Position numbers and translations under genes: made by a program. The notes under the pieces are model-generated. The model searched no databases. It saw only the letters and a program-made list of their open reading frames with translations, and was not told the origin of the DNA. DNA of 64,000 bases, taken from NCBI GenBank assembly GCA_910575555.1, contig CAJTFX010000003.1:62001-126000 (forward strand). Reading direction: 5' to 3'. Positions 49,991-59,114 of this stretch are shown in pieces (position 1 is the first letter of the stretch; every line of letters begins with the position of its first letter). Source of the stretch: Lachnospiraceae bacterium (GTDB lineage Bacteria > Bacillota > Clostridia > Lachnospirales > Lachnospiraceae).

Positions 49991-50347
49991 ATGCATAAAG
50001 ACGATTTAAAAGACTTCCTTTTTGAAATTTTGAACGAGCATGACACAATATTTATGGATATTTCATTAGATGATGAAACAGACACTATATTTATCAAATC
50101 CGTTGATGGAGAAAATTTTATTGTTACTGTCAGCTCTGTGACTGCGGATGAAGCACTCATAGAACTGTGGGCAAAGAAAAACCCAGAATTGATGTCTCTT
50201 GCCCTTGGTGTGTTAAATATGAGGGATTTAGGAGAATTTACGGAGGAAGAAACACATAGGTACTTGTCAGAAATTGTTGGAAAAGCGGACAATTCATGTG
50301 CTAAAGATATAAAAGGCGGGCTTGAGAAATTAGGGAATGATAAATGA
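49991..50347 (+). CDS. Hypothetical protein (118 aa)
   Basis: MHKDDLKDFLFEILNEHDTI and FMDISLDDETDTIFIKSVDG suggest a small alpha/beta domain, followed by an acidic helical tail. AAGGGGGAAAG precedes the ATG. Probably an operon with the 65-aa gene. No family recognised. The gap to 50829 holds no well-supported gene. Confidence 0.55.
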   Translation: MHKDDLKDFLFEILNEHDTIFMDISLDDETDTIFIKSVDGENFIVTVSSVTADEALIELWAKKNPELMSLALGVLNMRDLGEFTEEETHRYLSEIVGKADNSCAKDIKGGLEKLGNDK

Positions 50348-50829
50348 GATAGCATTCTTCACACATTATATAAGATAATTGATATGCAAGCTGCATAACC
50401 ATTATCCCAGATCGTTTTGCAGCCCGCATATATTAATTAAATGAGCAGAATTCATCATGCAAGCAAACTATGATGAGATTTTGACTTTTATAGAGGAAAT
50501 TTCTGATTATTGGCGTCAAGAATTGCATGATTTCCGATACTTATTATGGTGTGGCTTTCATTTGTCTATGCAGAGTGCCGTAAGTGCCTATTTCTTGGGA
50601 TTTCCGGCACTTTGTCTTTTCATCTTCGCTCATAAAAAGCGTAAATTTACAAAAAATTAGTGTCAGAAATTTTGTTACCGATGAAATATGTGTCAGGATT
50701 GGAAACAGTGTCATTCAATGAACCAGCAAGTAATCACACTTGAATATAGGATGTTTTTTTTGTATAATGAAACCAAGATGACACCTGATTATTTCCCCGC
50801 TATGAAAGCTGGGATGAAAGGAAGAAAGA

Positions 50830-51675
50830 ATGGAAAAAACAGAGATTGCAAAATATACGATTAAAGACAGCATTTTCACAAATTTATTTCAAGATAAAAA
50901 ATACCTGATTCAGTTATACCGAGCACTCCACCCAGAAGATACGGAAACTACGGAAGATGAACTGAAGGACATTACAATCAAAAATATATTAGTGGATGCG
51001 TGCTATAACGATTTGGGCTTCACAGTAGGAGACAAAATTATGGTTCTGACGGAGGCTCAATCCACCTGGACGATGAATATTATCATACGGGCATTGATGT
51101 ATCTGGTGCAGTCCTACCATGAATATTTTGAACGCAGGAACGATAACCTTTACAGTAGTAAAAAGGTGAAGCTGCCAAAACCAGAATTATACGTGATATT
51201 CACCGGAAAAAGGGTAAGCAAGCCGGAATATGTTTCTCTCTCAGAAGAGTTTTTCAATGGGGAAGACTGTGCCATTGATGTAAAGGTAAAAATGATATAC
51301 GACGGAAAGAACAATGATATTATTAGTCAATATGTCGCCTTTACAAAAGTATATGACGAGCAAGTGAAATTATATGGACGAACCAGGGAAGCAGTTACCA
51401 ATACCATCAATATCTGTAAAGACAGGGATGTTCTGAAAGAGTATCTATCGAGCAGGGAAAAGGAGGTTGTGGACATGATGATGACATTGTTTGATGAAGA
51501 GCAGGTAATGCGCGCTTATGTGGAAAGCGAGCGAAAGGAGGCAGCGAAACAAGTAGCAAAAGGGACAATACAAAAAATGTTAGAGAACGGAAAATTAACA
51601 GTGGATGAATTAAGGGATTATTTTCCGTATTTATCAGATGAAGAAATAATAGAAATAAAAAAAGAGATTCTGTAG
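50830..51675 (+). CDS. Rpn family recombination-promoting nuclease / putative transposase (PD-(D/E)XK)
   Basis: 281 aa. The N-terminus YTIKDSIFTNLFQDKKYLIQ LYRALHP, the nuclease core KNILVDACYNDLGFTVGDKIMVLTEAQSTWTMNI (the EAQSTW strand with Glu-x-Gln in place of Glu-x-Lys), and the C-terminal EVVDMMMTLFDEEQVMRAY are typical of the multi-copy Rpn/DUF4351-like proteins of Lachnospiraceae. Members are DNA nucleases linked to recombination or phage defence. GGAAGAAAGA precedes the ATG. Confidence 0.85.
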   Translation: MEKTEIAKYTIKDSIFTNLFQDKKYLIQLYRALHPEDTETTEDELKDITIKNILVDACYNDLGFTVGDKIMVLTEAQSTWTMNIIIRALMYLVQSYHEYFERRNDNLYSSKKVKLPKPELYVIFTGKRVSKPEYVSLSEEFFNGEDCAIDVKVKMIYDGKNNDIISQYVAFTKVYDEQVKLYGRTREAVTNTINICKDRDVLKEYLSSREKEVVDMMMTLFDEEQVMRAYVESERKEAAKQVAKGTIQKMLENGKLTVDELRDYFPYLSDEEIIEIKKEIL

Positions 51676-51739
51676 ACGCTGAAATGAGCATAATTAAAAA
51701 TTAAGAATCAATGAAAAGTGCATGGAAAGTGTGTAATTG

Positions 51740-51918
51740 AGAGTGTCATTTTATCTGTGTAAATTGTCCGAACTACAATTTTAATTTTATCGAATTGCTA
51801 GAATCCTGTAAATGCTGAAACCCTTGCCTTTATTGGCTTCCAGCATTTTGGACAAGATAACCAAGCAGTCCAAAATAAATTTTCAGATCACTTATTTACA
51901 CAGATTTTATGACACAGC
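51740..51918. repeat. Repeat family C, copy 1 (IS256-like ends, about 180 bp)
   Basis: GTGTCATTTTATCTGTGTAA near 51743 and the right end TTACACAGATTTTATGACAC (to about 51918) are imperfect 22-bp inverted repeats of the IS256-family type. The interior has CTTGCCTTTATTGGCTTCCA and AAATTTTCAGATCACTT, shared with copy 2. No transposase remains. It fills much of the 377-nt gap before the PNPOx-like gene. Confidence 0.65.
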
Positions 51919-52052
51919 CCACAAAAATTCTAACACTTCCATTGAGTAGGTAATTTGCCTTGTCATGTATTGAATATAAAGTTCTATTTTTTTACTTTTA
52001 TAATATTAGTGGTATAATCAAATCAGTACCCTAAAAATTTTGGAGATAACTT

Positions 52053-52469
52053 ATGGGCAATTGGAATCAGGAAGCTGAGAAAATAATGGTTGAGCGTTTT
52101 GGAAGAGACACGATTATAGCGTTATCAACAGTAAAAAATGATATGCCGTATGTGCGGTATGTAAATGCTTATTATGAGAATAAAGCATTTTATATCATTA
52201 CATATGCGCTTTCAAATAAAATGAAACAGATTGAAAATAATTCTGCTGTTGCAATTGCCGGCGATTGGTTTACAGCGCATGGAAAAGGTGTCAATTTAGG
52301 TTATTTTGGGAAAGAAGAAAATGTTGCGATTGCTGATAAACTGAGAAAAGTTTTTGCAGAATGGATTGATAACGGACATAATAACTTTGATGATGAAAAC
52401 ACTGTAATTTTACGTGTAGAATTAACCGATGGACTGTTATTGTCACATGGAACAAAGTATGAATTTTAG
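52053..52469 (+). CDS. Pyridoxamine 5'-phosphate oxidase family protein
   Basis: 138 aa split-barrel flavin-binding fold: RDTIIALSTVKNDMPYVRYV, AFYIITYALSNKMKQIENNS and AVAIAGDWFTAHGKGVNLGY. Members bind FMN or F420/haem and reduce or detoxify small molecules; the length excludes true PdxH. Ends 32 nt before the DUF3788 gene. Confidence 0.8.
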   Translation: MGNWNQEAEKIMVERFGRDTIIALSTVKNDMPYVRYVNAYYENKAFYIITYALSNKMKQIENNSAVAIAGDWFTAHGKGVNLGYFGKEENVAIADKLRKVFAEWIDNGHNNFDDENTVILRVELTDGLLLSHGTKYEF

Positions 52470-52501
52470 ACCTTAGATTTTATTTTGGAGGAGAAACAAC
52501 T

Positions 52502-52915
52502 ATGCTTGGTAAAATACCGGATGCAGAGGAAATGACAGCTTTAGTTGGGCAATCTTTATATGATGTATGGAATCAGCTGTGCATGTTAATTGATGAAAAG
52601 TATGAAATGGAATGTCAGTGGAATAAAGGCGGTAAAGCATGGACTTATGAGTATAAATACCGGCGAGGCGGCAAAACGCTTTGTGCACTGTATGCAAGAG
52701 AACATGGAATAGGTTTTATGATTATCTTCGGAAAAGCTGAGAGAGAAAAATTTGAAACGGAACGAAATAATTATTCCGAACAAGTTCAAAAAATTTATGA
52801 TAAGGCACAAACCTATCATGATGGTAAATGGGTAATGTTTGAACCGACGGATACATCAATGTTTCATGAATTAATTAAATTATTAGGCATTAAAAGAAAG
52901 CCGAATAGGAAGTAA
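52502..52915 (+). CDS. DUF3788 family protein, second copy
   Basis: 137 aa. CQWNKGGKAWTYEYKYRRGG, KTLCALYAREHGIGFMIIFG and KWVMFEPTDTSMFHELIKLL match the DUF3788 protein at 34063-34488 along its length, with low identity. GGAGGAGAAAC precedes the ATG. The 1.1-kb pair with the PNPOx-like gene lies between two direct copies of repeat family C. Confidence 0.8.
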   Translation: MLGKIPDAEEMTALVGQSLYDVWNQLCMLIDEKYEMECQWNKGGKAWTYEYKYRRGGKTLCALYAREHGIGFMIIFGKAEREKFETERNNYSEQVQKIYDKAQTYHDGKWVMFEPTDTSMFHELIKLLGIKRKPNRK

Positions 52916-52994
52916 TGGATTTTGGCGAGATCCAAATATAAAGTCAGATTATGTGTGTAAGTCCTCTGGACTGCCATAATGAATTTTATCAAAA

Positions 52995-53118
52995 TGCCAA
53001 AAGCCCGTAAAGGCTGAACCTCTTGCCCTGACTGGCTTCTGGCACTTTGAGTAAAGGAATCAAGCAGCCCAAATCAAATTTTCAGACCGCTTATTTACAC
53101 AGATTTTATGACACAGCC
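52995..53118. repeat. Repeat family C, copy 2
   Basis: Matches copy 1 from its centre to its right end: CTTGCCCTGACTGGCTTCTG, AATCAAGCAGCCCAAA, AAATTTTCAGACCGCTT and TTACACAGATTTTATGACAC. The left end is degraded (about 52940). Confidence 0.65.
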
Positions 53119-53138
53119 GCAGATTGTATAAGAAAAAA

Positions 53139-54141
53139 CTAAACGCCGTAATATGTTCGAATAGCATACGCAACATATTCAGAGCAGCCGTTTCCAAATT
53201 GACGGTCGGTTGCTTCTGCCAGGTTTGGAAAGTTCAGATATTCATTTGCCAAATCCAAAAGTATATTCCTTGCATTGTCAAGGCGGAACATTTTCTTATA
53301 ATTTTCGGCAAGGCGCTCGACGGCTTTTGCTGCTGCGTGTTCATTGTCCGTTTCTTTTGCCGCCATAAATTGCTTGTAAATTTCAGCGTTTTCGTCTTGC
53401 TCCGGCTTTAATTTTGCCGCAGTTCCAGTTGACTGCATGATGGCGTCCATTGCTTTTTCTTTACCGCCGTACCATTTGAATATATCCGCAAGTGCCTGTT
53501 CATTTGAAAATCCGGATGCCAGATGCTCCCGGTATTTTTCTATGCTGCCATACTGCTGTATCTGTTGGTTCAGCGCTTCTTTTGACATATTACTCCGGCG
53601 GTTAAATATCGCAGTATCTTACTTGCCCAAACCCCCATCTGCTGCGTTGTCATCAATCGCTGTAGCACTCGCTACAGCTCAATCTTCCGCCTTGCATATG
53701 AAGATTTGTTCTGCGTAATCTACTGCGATATTTAACCGCCGGAGTAATACATTCTAATGTGTGGTCTAAAATTTCCTGCAATTCTTTCTCGTTAAATGCT
53801 TCAAAGCTCATGGTATTAATTCCTTTCATTACATCAGATATTAACTCGATAATCCCGTTTAACCGGTTTCGCTTTTGCTCTAACAAGGCTTTTTGAGTGA
53901 ACAAAGCCTGTTCCTTATCGTAAGCAGGGTGTTCCATAATCTTTCTTATATTCTCCAATGGAATCTCCAATTCTTTAAAGAACAGGATTTCCTGTAATCG
54001 CTCGATTGCCTTGCTGTCGTATAAGCGATATCCTGCCTCTGTTACTTTTGCCGGCTTTAACAAACCTATTTCATCATAATATCTCAGTGTCCTTATACTT
54101 ACTCCGGTGATCGCTGCTACGTCTTTTACCGTTTTCATCAT
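53139..54141 (-). pseudogene. MerR-type regulator with TipAS ligand-binding domain, split by a 160-bp element
   Basis: The 5' part (54141-53749) gives a MerR winged helix: MMKTVKDVAAITGVSIRTLR-YYDEIGLLKPAKVTEAGYRLY and a dimerisation coiled coil. The 3' part (53588-53139) gives a TipAS-like antibiotic-binding domain (MSKEALNQQIQQYGSIEKYR, KWYGGKEKAMDAIM, AYAIRTYYGV). Between codon Cys131 and the next Met codon lies exactly the 160-bp family B element; without it the frame is continuous at 280 aa. As present, a DNA-binding part with a foreign tail and, possibly, a separate TipAS fragment from ATG 53588 would be made. Such regulators sense thiopeptides or other drugs. Confidence 0.85.
53589..53748. 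mobile_element. Repeat family B, complete 160-bp element with perfect 28-bp terminal inverted repeats
   Basis: Ends are ATTACTCCGGCGGTTAAATA (28 bp in full) and its exact inverse. The interior has a perfect 8-bp hairpin GCTGTAGC-ACTC-GCTACAGC. ACAT occurs directly on both sides. No coding capacity: a MITE-like element that would need a transposase in trans. Partial copies lie at 4973 and 28730. Confidence 0.85.
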
Positions 54142-54207
54142 TCCCTCCTTCCGGTTTCATCTTAAAACATTACGCTGCGGAAGAGTCAATATGTTTTTGA
54201 TATAAAC

Positions 54208-54270
54208 AGGCCGCTGAACCATGATTTTTCTTATGTTGCGTCAAAATCATGGTTCAGCGGCCTGAAAGTA
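54208..54270 (-). terminator. Long perfect inverted repeat, probable terminator of the kdgK-eda-dgoD operon
   Basis: 22-bp arms 54208-54229 and 54244-54265 (CAGGCCGCTGAACCATGATT...) are perfectly complementary around a 14-nt loop. Leftward transcripts run into it about 50 nt after kdgK; the tail TTTATATC is only moderately T-rich. Confidence 0.6.
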
Positions 54271-54313
54271 ATCATTTGCCAAAGTAAATAAATTTAGAAG
54301 TTATTTTAAGTTG

Positions 54314-55336
54314 TTATCTCTGCACCCGTCCCGATGCGTTTCCGCCTGCCAGGGATTTAACCTCGGCTTCGGATACCAGATTGTAATCATGCTCAATGGT
54401 ATGCTTCAGGCAGGATGCCGCCACAGCATAGTTGATAGCGTCCTGCTGTTCATATCCATGGCTGAGGGCATGAATCAATCCGCCGCCGAAGGAATCTCCG
54501 CCGCCTACGCGGTCTACAATATGGATCAGATATTCCGGAGAGAAGCATGCCTGTCCGTCTTTGTAAAGCATGCCTGCCCATTTGTTGTCTGTAGCGGAAA
54601 TACTGCCCCGCAGAGTGATTGCCACATATTCGCAGCCGAAACGATCAGACAGCTCTTTTGCCACGCCGATATAGCCTTCCCGGCTGATTTTTCCGGTGTT
54701 GATATCAGTTCCTTCTGCATGAATGCCGAATACATCCGCTGCGTCCTCTTCATTTGCGATGCACACATCCACATAGGGCATCAGTTCGCCCATGACTGTT
54801 CCGGCCTGTTCGCTGGTCCAGAGTTTTTTGCGGAAATTAAGGTCGCAGCTTATTTTTACGCCCTTTGCCTTTGCGGCTTTGCAGGCGTCTAAGCAGATCT
54901 GAGGATTCTCACCGCCCAGCGCCGGGGTGATTCCTGTAAAGTGGAACCAGTCGGCCCCTTCAAAAATCTTGTCCCAGTCAAAATCCTCCTGTTTTGCCAG
55001 AGCGATGGAAGAGCCTGCCCGGTCGTAAATGACTTTGGAAGGTCTTTGGGATGTGCCTTTTTCCACAAAATAAATGCCGAGCCTGGGGCCGCCTTTGACA
55101 ATGCCGGAGGTATCCACGCCGAACTGGCGCAGGCTGTTGACGGCGCACTGGCCTAAATCATTGTCCGGCAGTTTTGTTACAAATGCAGCGTCATTGCCGT
55201 AATTTGCCAGAGAAACAGCTACATTTGCCTCGCCTCCTGCATAGCTTGCCTCAAAGCTTCCTGCCTGAACGAACCGGAGATATCCTTCCGGGTTCAGACG
55301 CATCATAATTTCACCAAAACATACTATTTTTGCCAT
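54314..55336 (-). CDS. kdgK: PfkB-family 2-keto-3-deoxygluconate/galactonate kinase
   Basis: 340 aa. VCFGEIMMRLNPEGYLRFVQ, ASYAGGEANVAVSLANYGND (PfkB signature 1), ISCDLNFRKKLWTSEQ and the catalytic DRVGGGDSFGGGLIHALS (signature 2 with GxGD base). Phosphorylates KDG or KDGal from the dehydratase for the aldolase next to it. Last gene of a leftward operon dgoD-eda-kdgK with gaps of 19 and 27 nt. Confidence 0.9.
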   Translation of the reverse strand: MAKIVCFGEIMMRLNPEGYLRFVQAGSFEASYAGGEANVAVSLANYGNDAAFVTKLPDNDLGQCAVNSLRQFGVDTSGIVKGGPRLGIYFVEKGTSQRPSKVIYDRAGSSIALAKQEDFDWDKIFEGADWFHFTGITPALGGENPQICLDACKAAKAKGVKISCDLNFRKKLWTSEQAGTVMGELMPYVDVCIANEEDAADVFGIHAEGTDINTGKISREGYIGVAKELSDRFGCEYVAITLRGSISATDNKWAGMLYKDGQACFSPEYLIHIVDRVGGGDSFGGGLIHALSHGYEQQDAINYAVAASCLKHTIEHDYNLVSEAEVKSLAGGNASGRVQR

Positions 55337-55355
55337 TGTTTTATTTTCCTTTCTG

Positions 55356-56018
55356 TTATGCTTCTTTTGCGTTGGTTACAAATTCCCGGGCCAATGCTGT
55401 GATTTTGTCAAATTCACCGTTCTGAATCCACTGGGCATTCACAAGATTGCCCCCTACTCCGGCTCCGATGGCGCCGGCTTTGATGAATTCCGCAACATTT
55501 TTCTCGTTGACGCCGCCCACTGCAAGTACCGGTATATGGCTCATGGGGGCTTTGACAGCCTTGATGTAGGCGGCCCCCAGATTGCCCACCGGGAAGATTT
55601 TTACAAAGTCTGCGCCGGCTTCGTAGGCGGCTGCAATTTCGGAGGGAGTCATGGCTCCGGGCATGGTCACCATTCCCTGCTCTTTTGCGTAGCGGATGAC
55701 TTCCGGGTTGGTGGAAGGGGTGATGATGTAAAGAGCGCCCGCTTCTTTTGCCAGATCCACCTGTTCTTTTGTCAGCACCGTTCCGGCGCCTACCATAACC
55801 TGTTCTGCCAGCTCTTCGCTGATGGCCCGGATGGCTTTGGTTGTCGCTTCAAAATGGTCTGTGCTTTTCTGGTTAAAAGTAATTTCTACCATGTTGATGC
55901 CGCCTTCGTACAGCGCCCGGGCCAGATTTACGCAATGCTCCGGCTCCATGCCCCGTACAATGGCAATTATCTTATTGTCATATACATTTTGAATAATCTC
56001 TTCTCTTGTGGGTTTCAT
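55356..56018 (-). CDS. eda: 2-keto-3-deoxy-6-phospho-gluconate/galactonate aldolase
   Basis: 220 aa class I aldolase: KIIAIVRGMEPEHCVNLARA, NMVEITFNQKSTDHF (catalytic Glu), VMVGAGTVLTKEQVDLAKEA and ADFVKIFPVGNLGAAYIKAV, with the Schiff-base Lys in FVKIFP. Yields pyruvate and glyceraldehyde 3-phosphate. KDPG and KDPGal specificity cannot be told apart here. Confidence 0.92.
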   Translation of the reverse strand: MKPTREEIIQNVYDNKIIAIVRGMEPEHCVNLARALYEGGINMVEITFNQKSTDHFEATTKAIRAISEELAEQVMVGAGTVLTKEQVDLAKEAGALYIITPSTNPEVIRYAKEQGMVTMPGAMTPSEIAAAYEAGADFVKIFPVGNLGAAYIKAVKAPMSHIPVLAVGGVNEKNVAEFIKAGAIGAGVGGNLVNAQWIQNGEFDKITALAREFVTNAKEA

Positions 56019-56045
56019 TTCAATCTCCTTTTTCGCTGATTCCGA

Positions 56046-57194
56046 TTACCATTCTGCTATTGAGCCGTCTTTATGCCGCCATACCGGATTTTTCCAGTTG
56101 TGATTGGTCTTGCTTTCTTCCAGCACCAGTTCCTTGTTTACGTCTACGCCAAGTCCAGGCAGCTTCGGCAGATTTACATAGCCGTCGGTAAACTTGAAAT
56201 CATCTTTATTATTTACATAATCCAGCACGCTCTTGCCTACATTGTAATGAATGCCCATGCTCTGCTCCTGAATGACCGCATTGTAACAGGTGGCGTCTAC
56301 GTTCAGGCAGCTTGCCAGGGCAATGGGGCCAAGGGGGCAGTGGGGAGCCAAGGCAACGTCATAGGCCTCTGCCATAGAGCCGATTTTCTTCACCTCGGTA
56401 ATACCGCCGGCATGGCTTAAATCGGGCTGGATAATGTCTACGCCGCCGGTCTGAAGAAGCCGTTTGAAGTCATATTTGCTGAAAAGACGCTCTCCGGTGG
56501 CGATGGGGATATTGCAGGCAGCGGCAATTTCCGGAAAATATTCCATGTTTTCGCAAAGCACCGGCTCCTCGATGAACATGGGATCAAATTCCTCCAGCTT
56601 TTTGGCCAGAACTTTTGCCATGGGTTTGTGCACGCGTCCGTGGAAGTCGATGGCAATGCCGAAATATTTTCCGCAGCTTTCCCGGATGGCGGCTACCCGC
56701 TCCAGAACAGCGTCTACTTTATCATAGGTATCTATCATCTGAAGCTCCTCGGTGGCGTTCATCTTGATAGCCTGGAAACCGGCGTTTTTCTTTTCCAGGG
56801 CGGCTGCGCCTGCGTCGGAGGGACGGTCGCCGCCGATCCAGCTGTATACTTTCATTTTGGTATGGCATGCGCCTCCCAGAAGTTCGTAAACCGGAACCCC
56901 AAGAGATTTGCCCTTGATATCCCAGAGGGCTTGGTCGATGCCGGAGATTGCGCTCATCAAAACGCCGCCGCCCCGGTAGAAGCCGGCCCGGTAGAGGGTG
57001 CTCCAGATGTCTTCGATATTCCTGGGATCAGCGCCGATGAGATAATCTTTCATTTCCTGTACACACGCGAGAACGGTGCTGCAATGGCCCTCAAGGACAG
57101 GTTCGCCCCATCCGGTAATGCCTTCATCTGTCATGATTTCCACAAATCCCCATCTGGGGCGGACGGTATAAGTGTTTACTTCTGTGATTTTCAC
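56046..57194 (-). CDS. dgoD: Galactonate-dehydratase-like enolase-superfamily enzyme
   Basis: 382 aa, the same length as E. coli DgoD. N-terminal [60 protein letters not shown]; barrel with [11 protein letters not shown] (metal Asp and His base), [14 protein letters not shown] and [13 protein letters not shown] (metal Glu residues), [12 protein letters not shown] and [12 protein letters not shown] (His acid). Dehydrates an aldonate to 2-keto-3-deoxy-aldonate. GTG start at 57194 with AAGGAGG 8 nt upstream. Confidence 0.9.
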   Translation of the reverse strand: MKITEVNTYTVRPRWGFVEIMTDEGITGWGEPVLEGHCSTVLACVQEMKDYLIGADPRNIEDIWSTLYRAGFYRGGGVLMSAISGIDQALWDIKGKSLGVPVYELLGGACHTKMKVYSWIGGDRPSDAGAAALEKKNAGFQAIKMNATEELQMIDTYDKVDAVLERVAAIRESCGKYFGIAIDFHGRVHKPMAKVLAKKLEEFDPMFIEEPVLCENMEYFPEIAAACNIPIATGERLFSKYDFKRLLQTGGVDIIQPDLSHAGGITEVKKIGSMAEAYDVALAPHCPLGPIALASCLNVDATCYNAVIQEQSMGIHYNVGKSVLDYVNNKDDFKFTDGYVNLPKLPGLGVDVNKELVLEESKTNHNWKNPVWRHKDGSIAEW

Positions 57195-57251
57195 TGTGAT
57201 TTCCTCCTTTTTGAAACGTGTTTGCCAAATTATTAATAAAATATAAAGTTG

Positions 57252-57297
57252 TAGGACGAATCTGACAAATTCATACGGGTTTGGGAAATCCGTCCTA
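57252..57297. promoter_or_regulatory. Imperfect dyad upstream of dgoD
   Basis: TAGGACGAAT at 57252-57261 and ATCCGTCCTA at 57288-57297 form 10-bp arms with one mismatch, 26 nt apart. Position fits a regulator site for the leftward operon. Confidence 0.4.
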
Positions 57298-57435
57298 TAA
57301 GAGCAGAATTGTTTATAATCATAATATACCATTTGGCATGGAAAAACAATTCGGCATTATGCATAAAAAATAGAATGAGAATTAATACATATATGACAAA
57401 ATAAAGAAAACACCAAAGAAAAAGGTTTTGATTCA

Positions 57436-57464
57436 TTGACAAAACTACAAAAATGTAGTAATTT
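57436..57464 (+). promoter_or_regulatory. Promoter of the rightward catabolic operon with internal dyad
   Basis: TTGACA at 57436-57441, 17-bp spacer, TAATTT at 57459-57464. The spacer holds the perfect palindrome ACTACAAAAATGTAGT (57444-57459; 6-bp arms), a likely repressor site. Confidence 0.65.
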
Positions 57465-57480
57465 CTAAGAAGCACAAAAT

Positions 57481-57513
57481 TTGTTGGACAAAAAAATGTA
57501 ATTTGTCCAACAA
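57481..57513 (+). promoter_or_regulatory. Large inverted repeat operator downstream of the promoter
   Basis: TTGTTGGACAAA at 57481-57492 and TTTGTCCAACAA at 57502-57513 are perfect 12-bp inverted arms. Each arm contains its own TTGT-N3-ACAA dyad, the style of FadR-type GntR operators. The GntR gene at 63480 ends the same operon and is the obvious candidate. Confidence 0.65.
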
Positions 57514-57547
57514 AACTGCACAGAGAAAAATTTAAAGGAGGGATCTT

Positions 57548-59035
57548 ATGTTAGATTCTAGGTATGTACCGTTGTTTATTGTCGGTTTTCTTCTTTACAT
57601 CGGCTTTATGATCGCGGTAGGCATTCTCTCAACAAGAGGAAAAACAGGCGGTTCAAACTTCCTGACGGGTGGTTCGAACCTTGGATTTTTCCTGATTTTC
57701 TGTACGGTCGGAGCTACGATGATCGGTACAGGTTCATCCATGGGCGCTATCGGAAACGGCTTCAATCATGGCTGGGGCGGCGCTATCTATGGACTGGGCG
57801 CTTCCACAGGTATTCTTTCCATGCTGATGTTTGTGAACATCCGTGAGAAAAATTTCATCACAATGTCAGAAGAGGCGCAGTATTATTACGGCGGGAAAAA
57901 GATTGTGCGTCAGGTTATGGGATTTATGATGTTCGTGATTGAAATTATCTGGCTGGGCAACCATATGAACGGCGGTTCCAAATATCTGGCGTACATCACA
58001 GGGTTGGATGATGTGCTCTGCAAGCTGATTACGGTACTGGCATTTGCAGTATATGTATTTATCGGCGGATATCTGGCCGTGGTTGTTACAGACGCAGTGC
58101 AGTTCTGCGTAATTATTGCAGGTTTCGCACTCATTGCTGTAAGAGCTATTCCGGCGGCAGGCGGATATGCAAAGATTGCGGAAACATTTGACGCGGCAGG
58201 CAAATCCGGCGCTATGGGATTCTACGGAATCGGCTCCTATGGTATGATGGCGGCTTTTGCATTGGTGCTGTCCACTTACATGGGCGTTATCGGCACACCG
58301 ACGCACCGTACACGTATTTATACTTCTGCAGATAAGGGAACGGCAAAGAAAGCATTCTTAAGCTCCGGCATTATGCTGTTTTTCTGGAGTTTTGTAACAG
58401 CTGTAATCGGTATGAGCGCATTTGCAATTGCAACAGAGCAGGGCGTGACACTGGAATCCGCAGACTATGCCTTTTCCTTTATGGCAACCCATGTGCTCGG
58501 CCCGGTATTCGGTCTGGTGCTGATGATTGCAGGTCTGTCCGCAACCATGTCCTCCGGAGATTCCGATGCCATTTCCGGTATCACAATTCTTCTGACAGAC
58601 GTGTATCCCAGCGTGACAGGCAAGAAGATCAAGGAAGAAGATTATCCCAAGTACTCCAGAATTGCTCTGGTGGTTACCCTGGCAATCGCATTCCTGATTA
58701 CGCTTTTTGTAAATGACGTTATTACCTACATCCAGAAAGTGGTAGGCTCCCTGCTTCCGGGCGTTGCTGTATGTATGTTTATGGGACGTTTCTGGAAACG
58801 GGCTACCTGGCAGGGCGGTCTGGCATGTATCTTCTCCGGTACAGTGTTCGGTATTCTGTACCTGCTGCTTCCGTCTGTAAGCGGATGGGTAGATGCAAAC
58901 CTGGGCGGCGCTGCAGTTCCAGCTACAATTATCACATTGATATTCGGCGTGATTGTAAGTCTTGTAACTCCGGCAGATACAACACCGGAAGCAGATCGTG
59001 TAAAAGCAGTATTTGACGCGCGTCTCGGTGAATAG
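57548..59035 (+). CDS. Sodium:solute symporter (SSS family)
   Basis: 495 aa with about thirteen membrane helices. GSNFLTGGSNLGFFLIFCTV and GATMIGTGSSMGAIGNGFNH (helix 1-2 sodium site region), WLGNHMNGGSKYLAYITGL, FIGGYLAVVVTDAVQFCVII and GLSATMSSGDSDAISG. Takes up an organic solute with Na+. First gene of the rightward operon, so the substrate is probably what the operon degrades. AAAGGAGGGATCTT precedes the ATG; a terminator-like hairpin follows. Confidence 0.88.
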   Translation: MLDSRYVPLFIVGFLLYIGFMIAVGILSTRGKTGGSNFLTGGSNLGFFLIFCTVGATMIGTGSSMGAIGNGFNHGWGGAIYGLGASTGILSMLMFVNIREKNFITMSEEAQYYYGGKKIVRQVMGFMMFVIEIIWLGNHMNGGSKYLAYITGLDDVLCKLITVLAFAVYVFIGGYLAVVVTDAVQFCVIIAGFALIAVRAIPAAGGYAKIAETFDAAGKSGAMGFYGIGSYGMMAAFALVLSTYMGVIGTPTHRTRIYTSADKGTAKKAFLSSGIMLFFWSFVTAVIGMSAFAIATEQGVTLESADYAFSFMATHVLGPVFGLVLMIAGLSATMSSGDSDAISGITILLTDVYPSVTGKKIKEEDYPKYSRIALVVTLAIAFLITLFVNDVITYIQKVVGSLLPGVAVCMFMGRFWKRATWQGGLACIFSGTVFGILYLLLPSVSGWVDANLGGAAVPATIITLIFGVIVSLVTPADTTPEADRVKAVFDARLGE

Positions 59036-59055
59036 AATACATAGCAATTGACCAG

Positions 59056-59090
59056 AAATGGGGGGTGGGGGAACTCAGCCCCCCATTTTG
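59056..59090 (+). terminator. Terminator-like hairpin between the transporter and amidohydrolase genes
   Basis: AAATGGGGGG pairs perfectly with CCCCCCATTT around a 13-nt loop, followed by TGTCATT. The weak T tail suggests partial termination that lowers expression of the enzymes relative to the transporter. Confidence 0.6.
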
Positions 59091-59114
59091 TCATTGGCGG
59101 CAGGAGAGGAAATT

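Noticed and set aside
50457-50660. A 67-aa frame (MQANYDEILTFIEEISDYWR...) upstream of the Rpn gene
   Set aside because: Weak ribosome site, no recognised family, and the second half reads like translated non-coding sequence; probably debris. Not listed as a gene.
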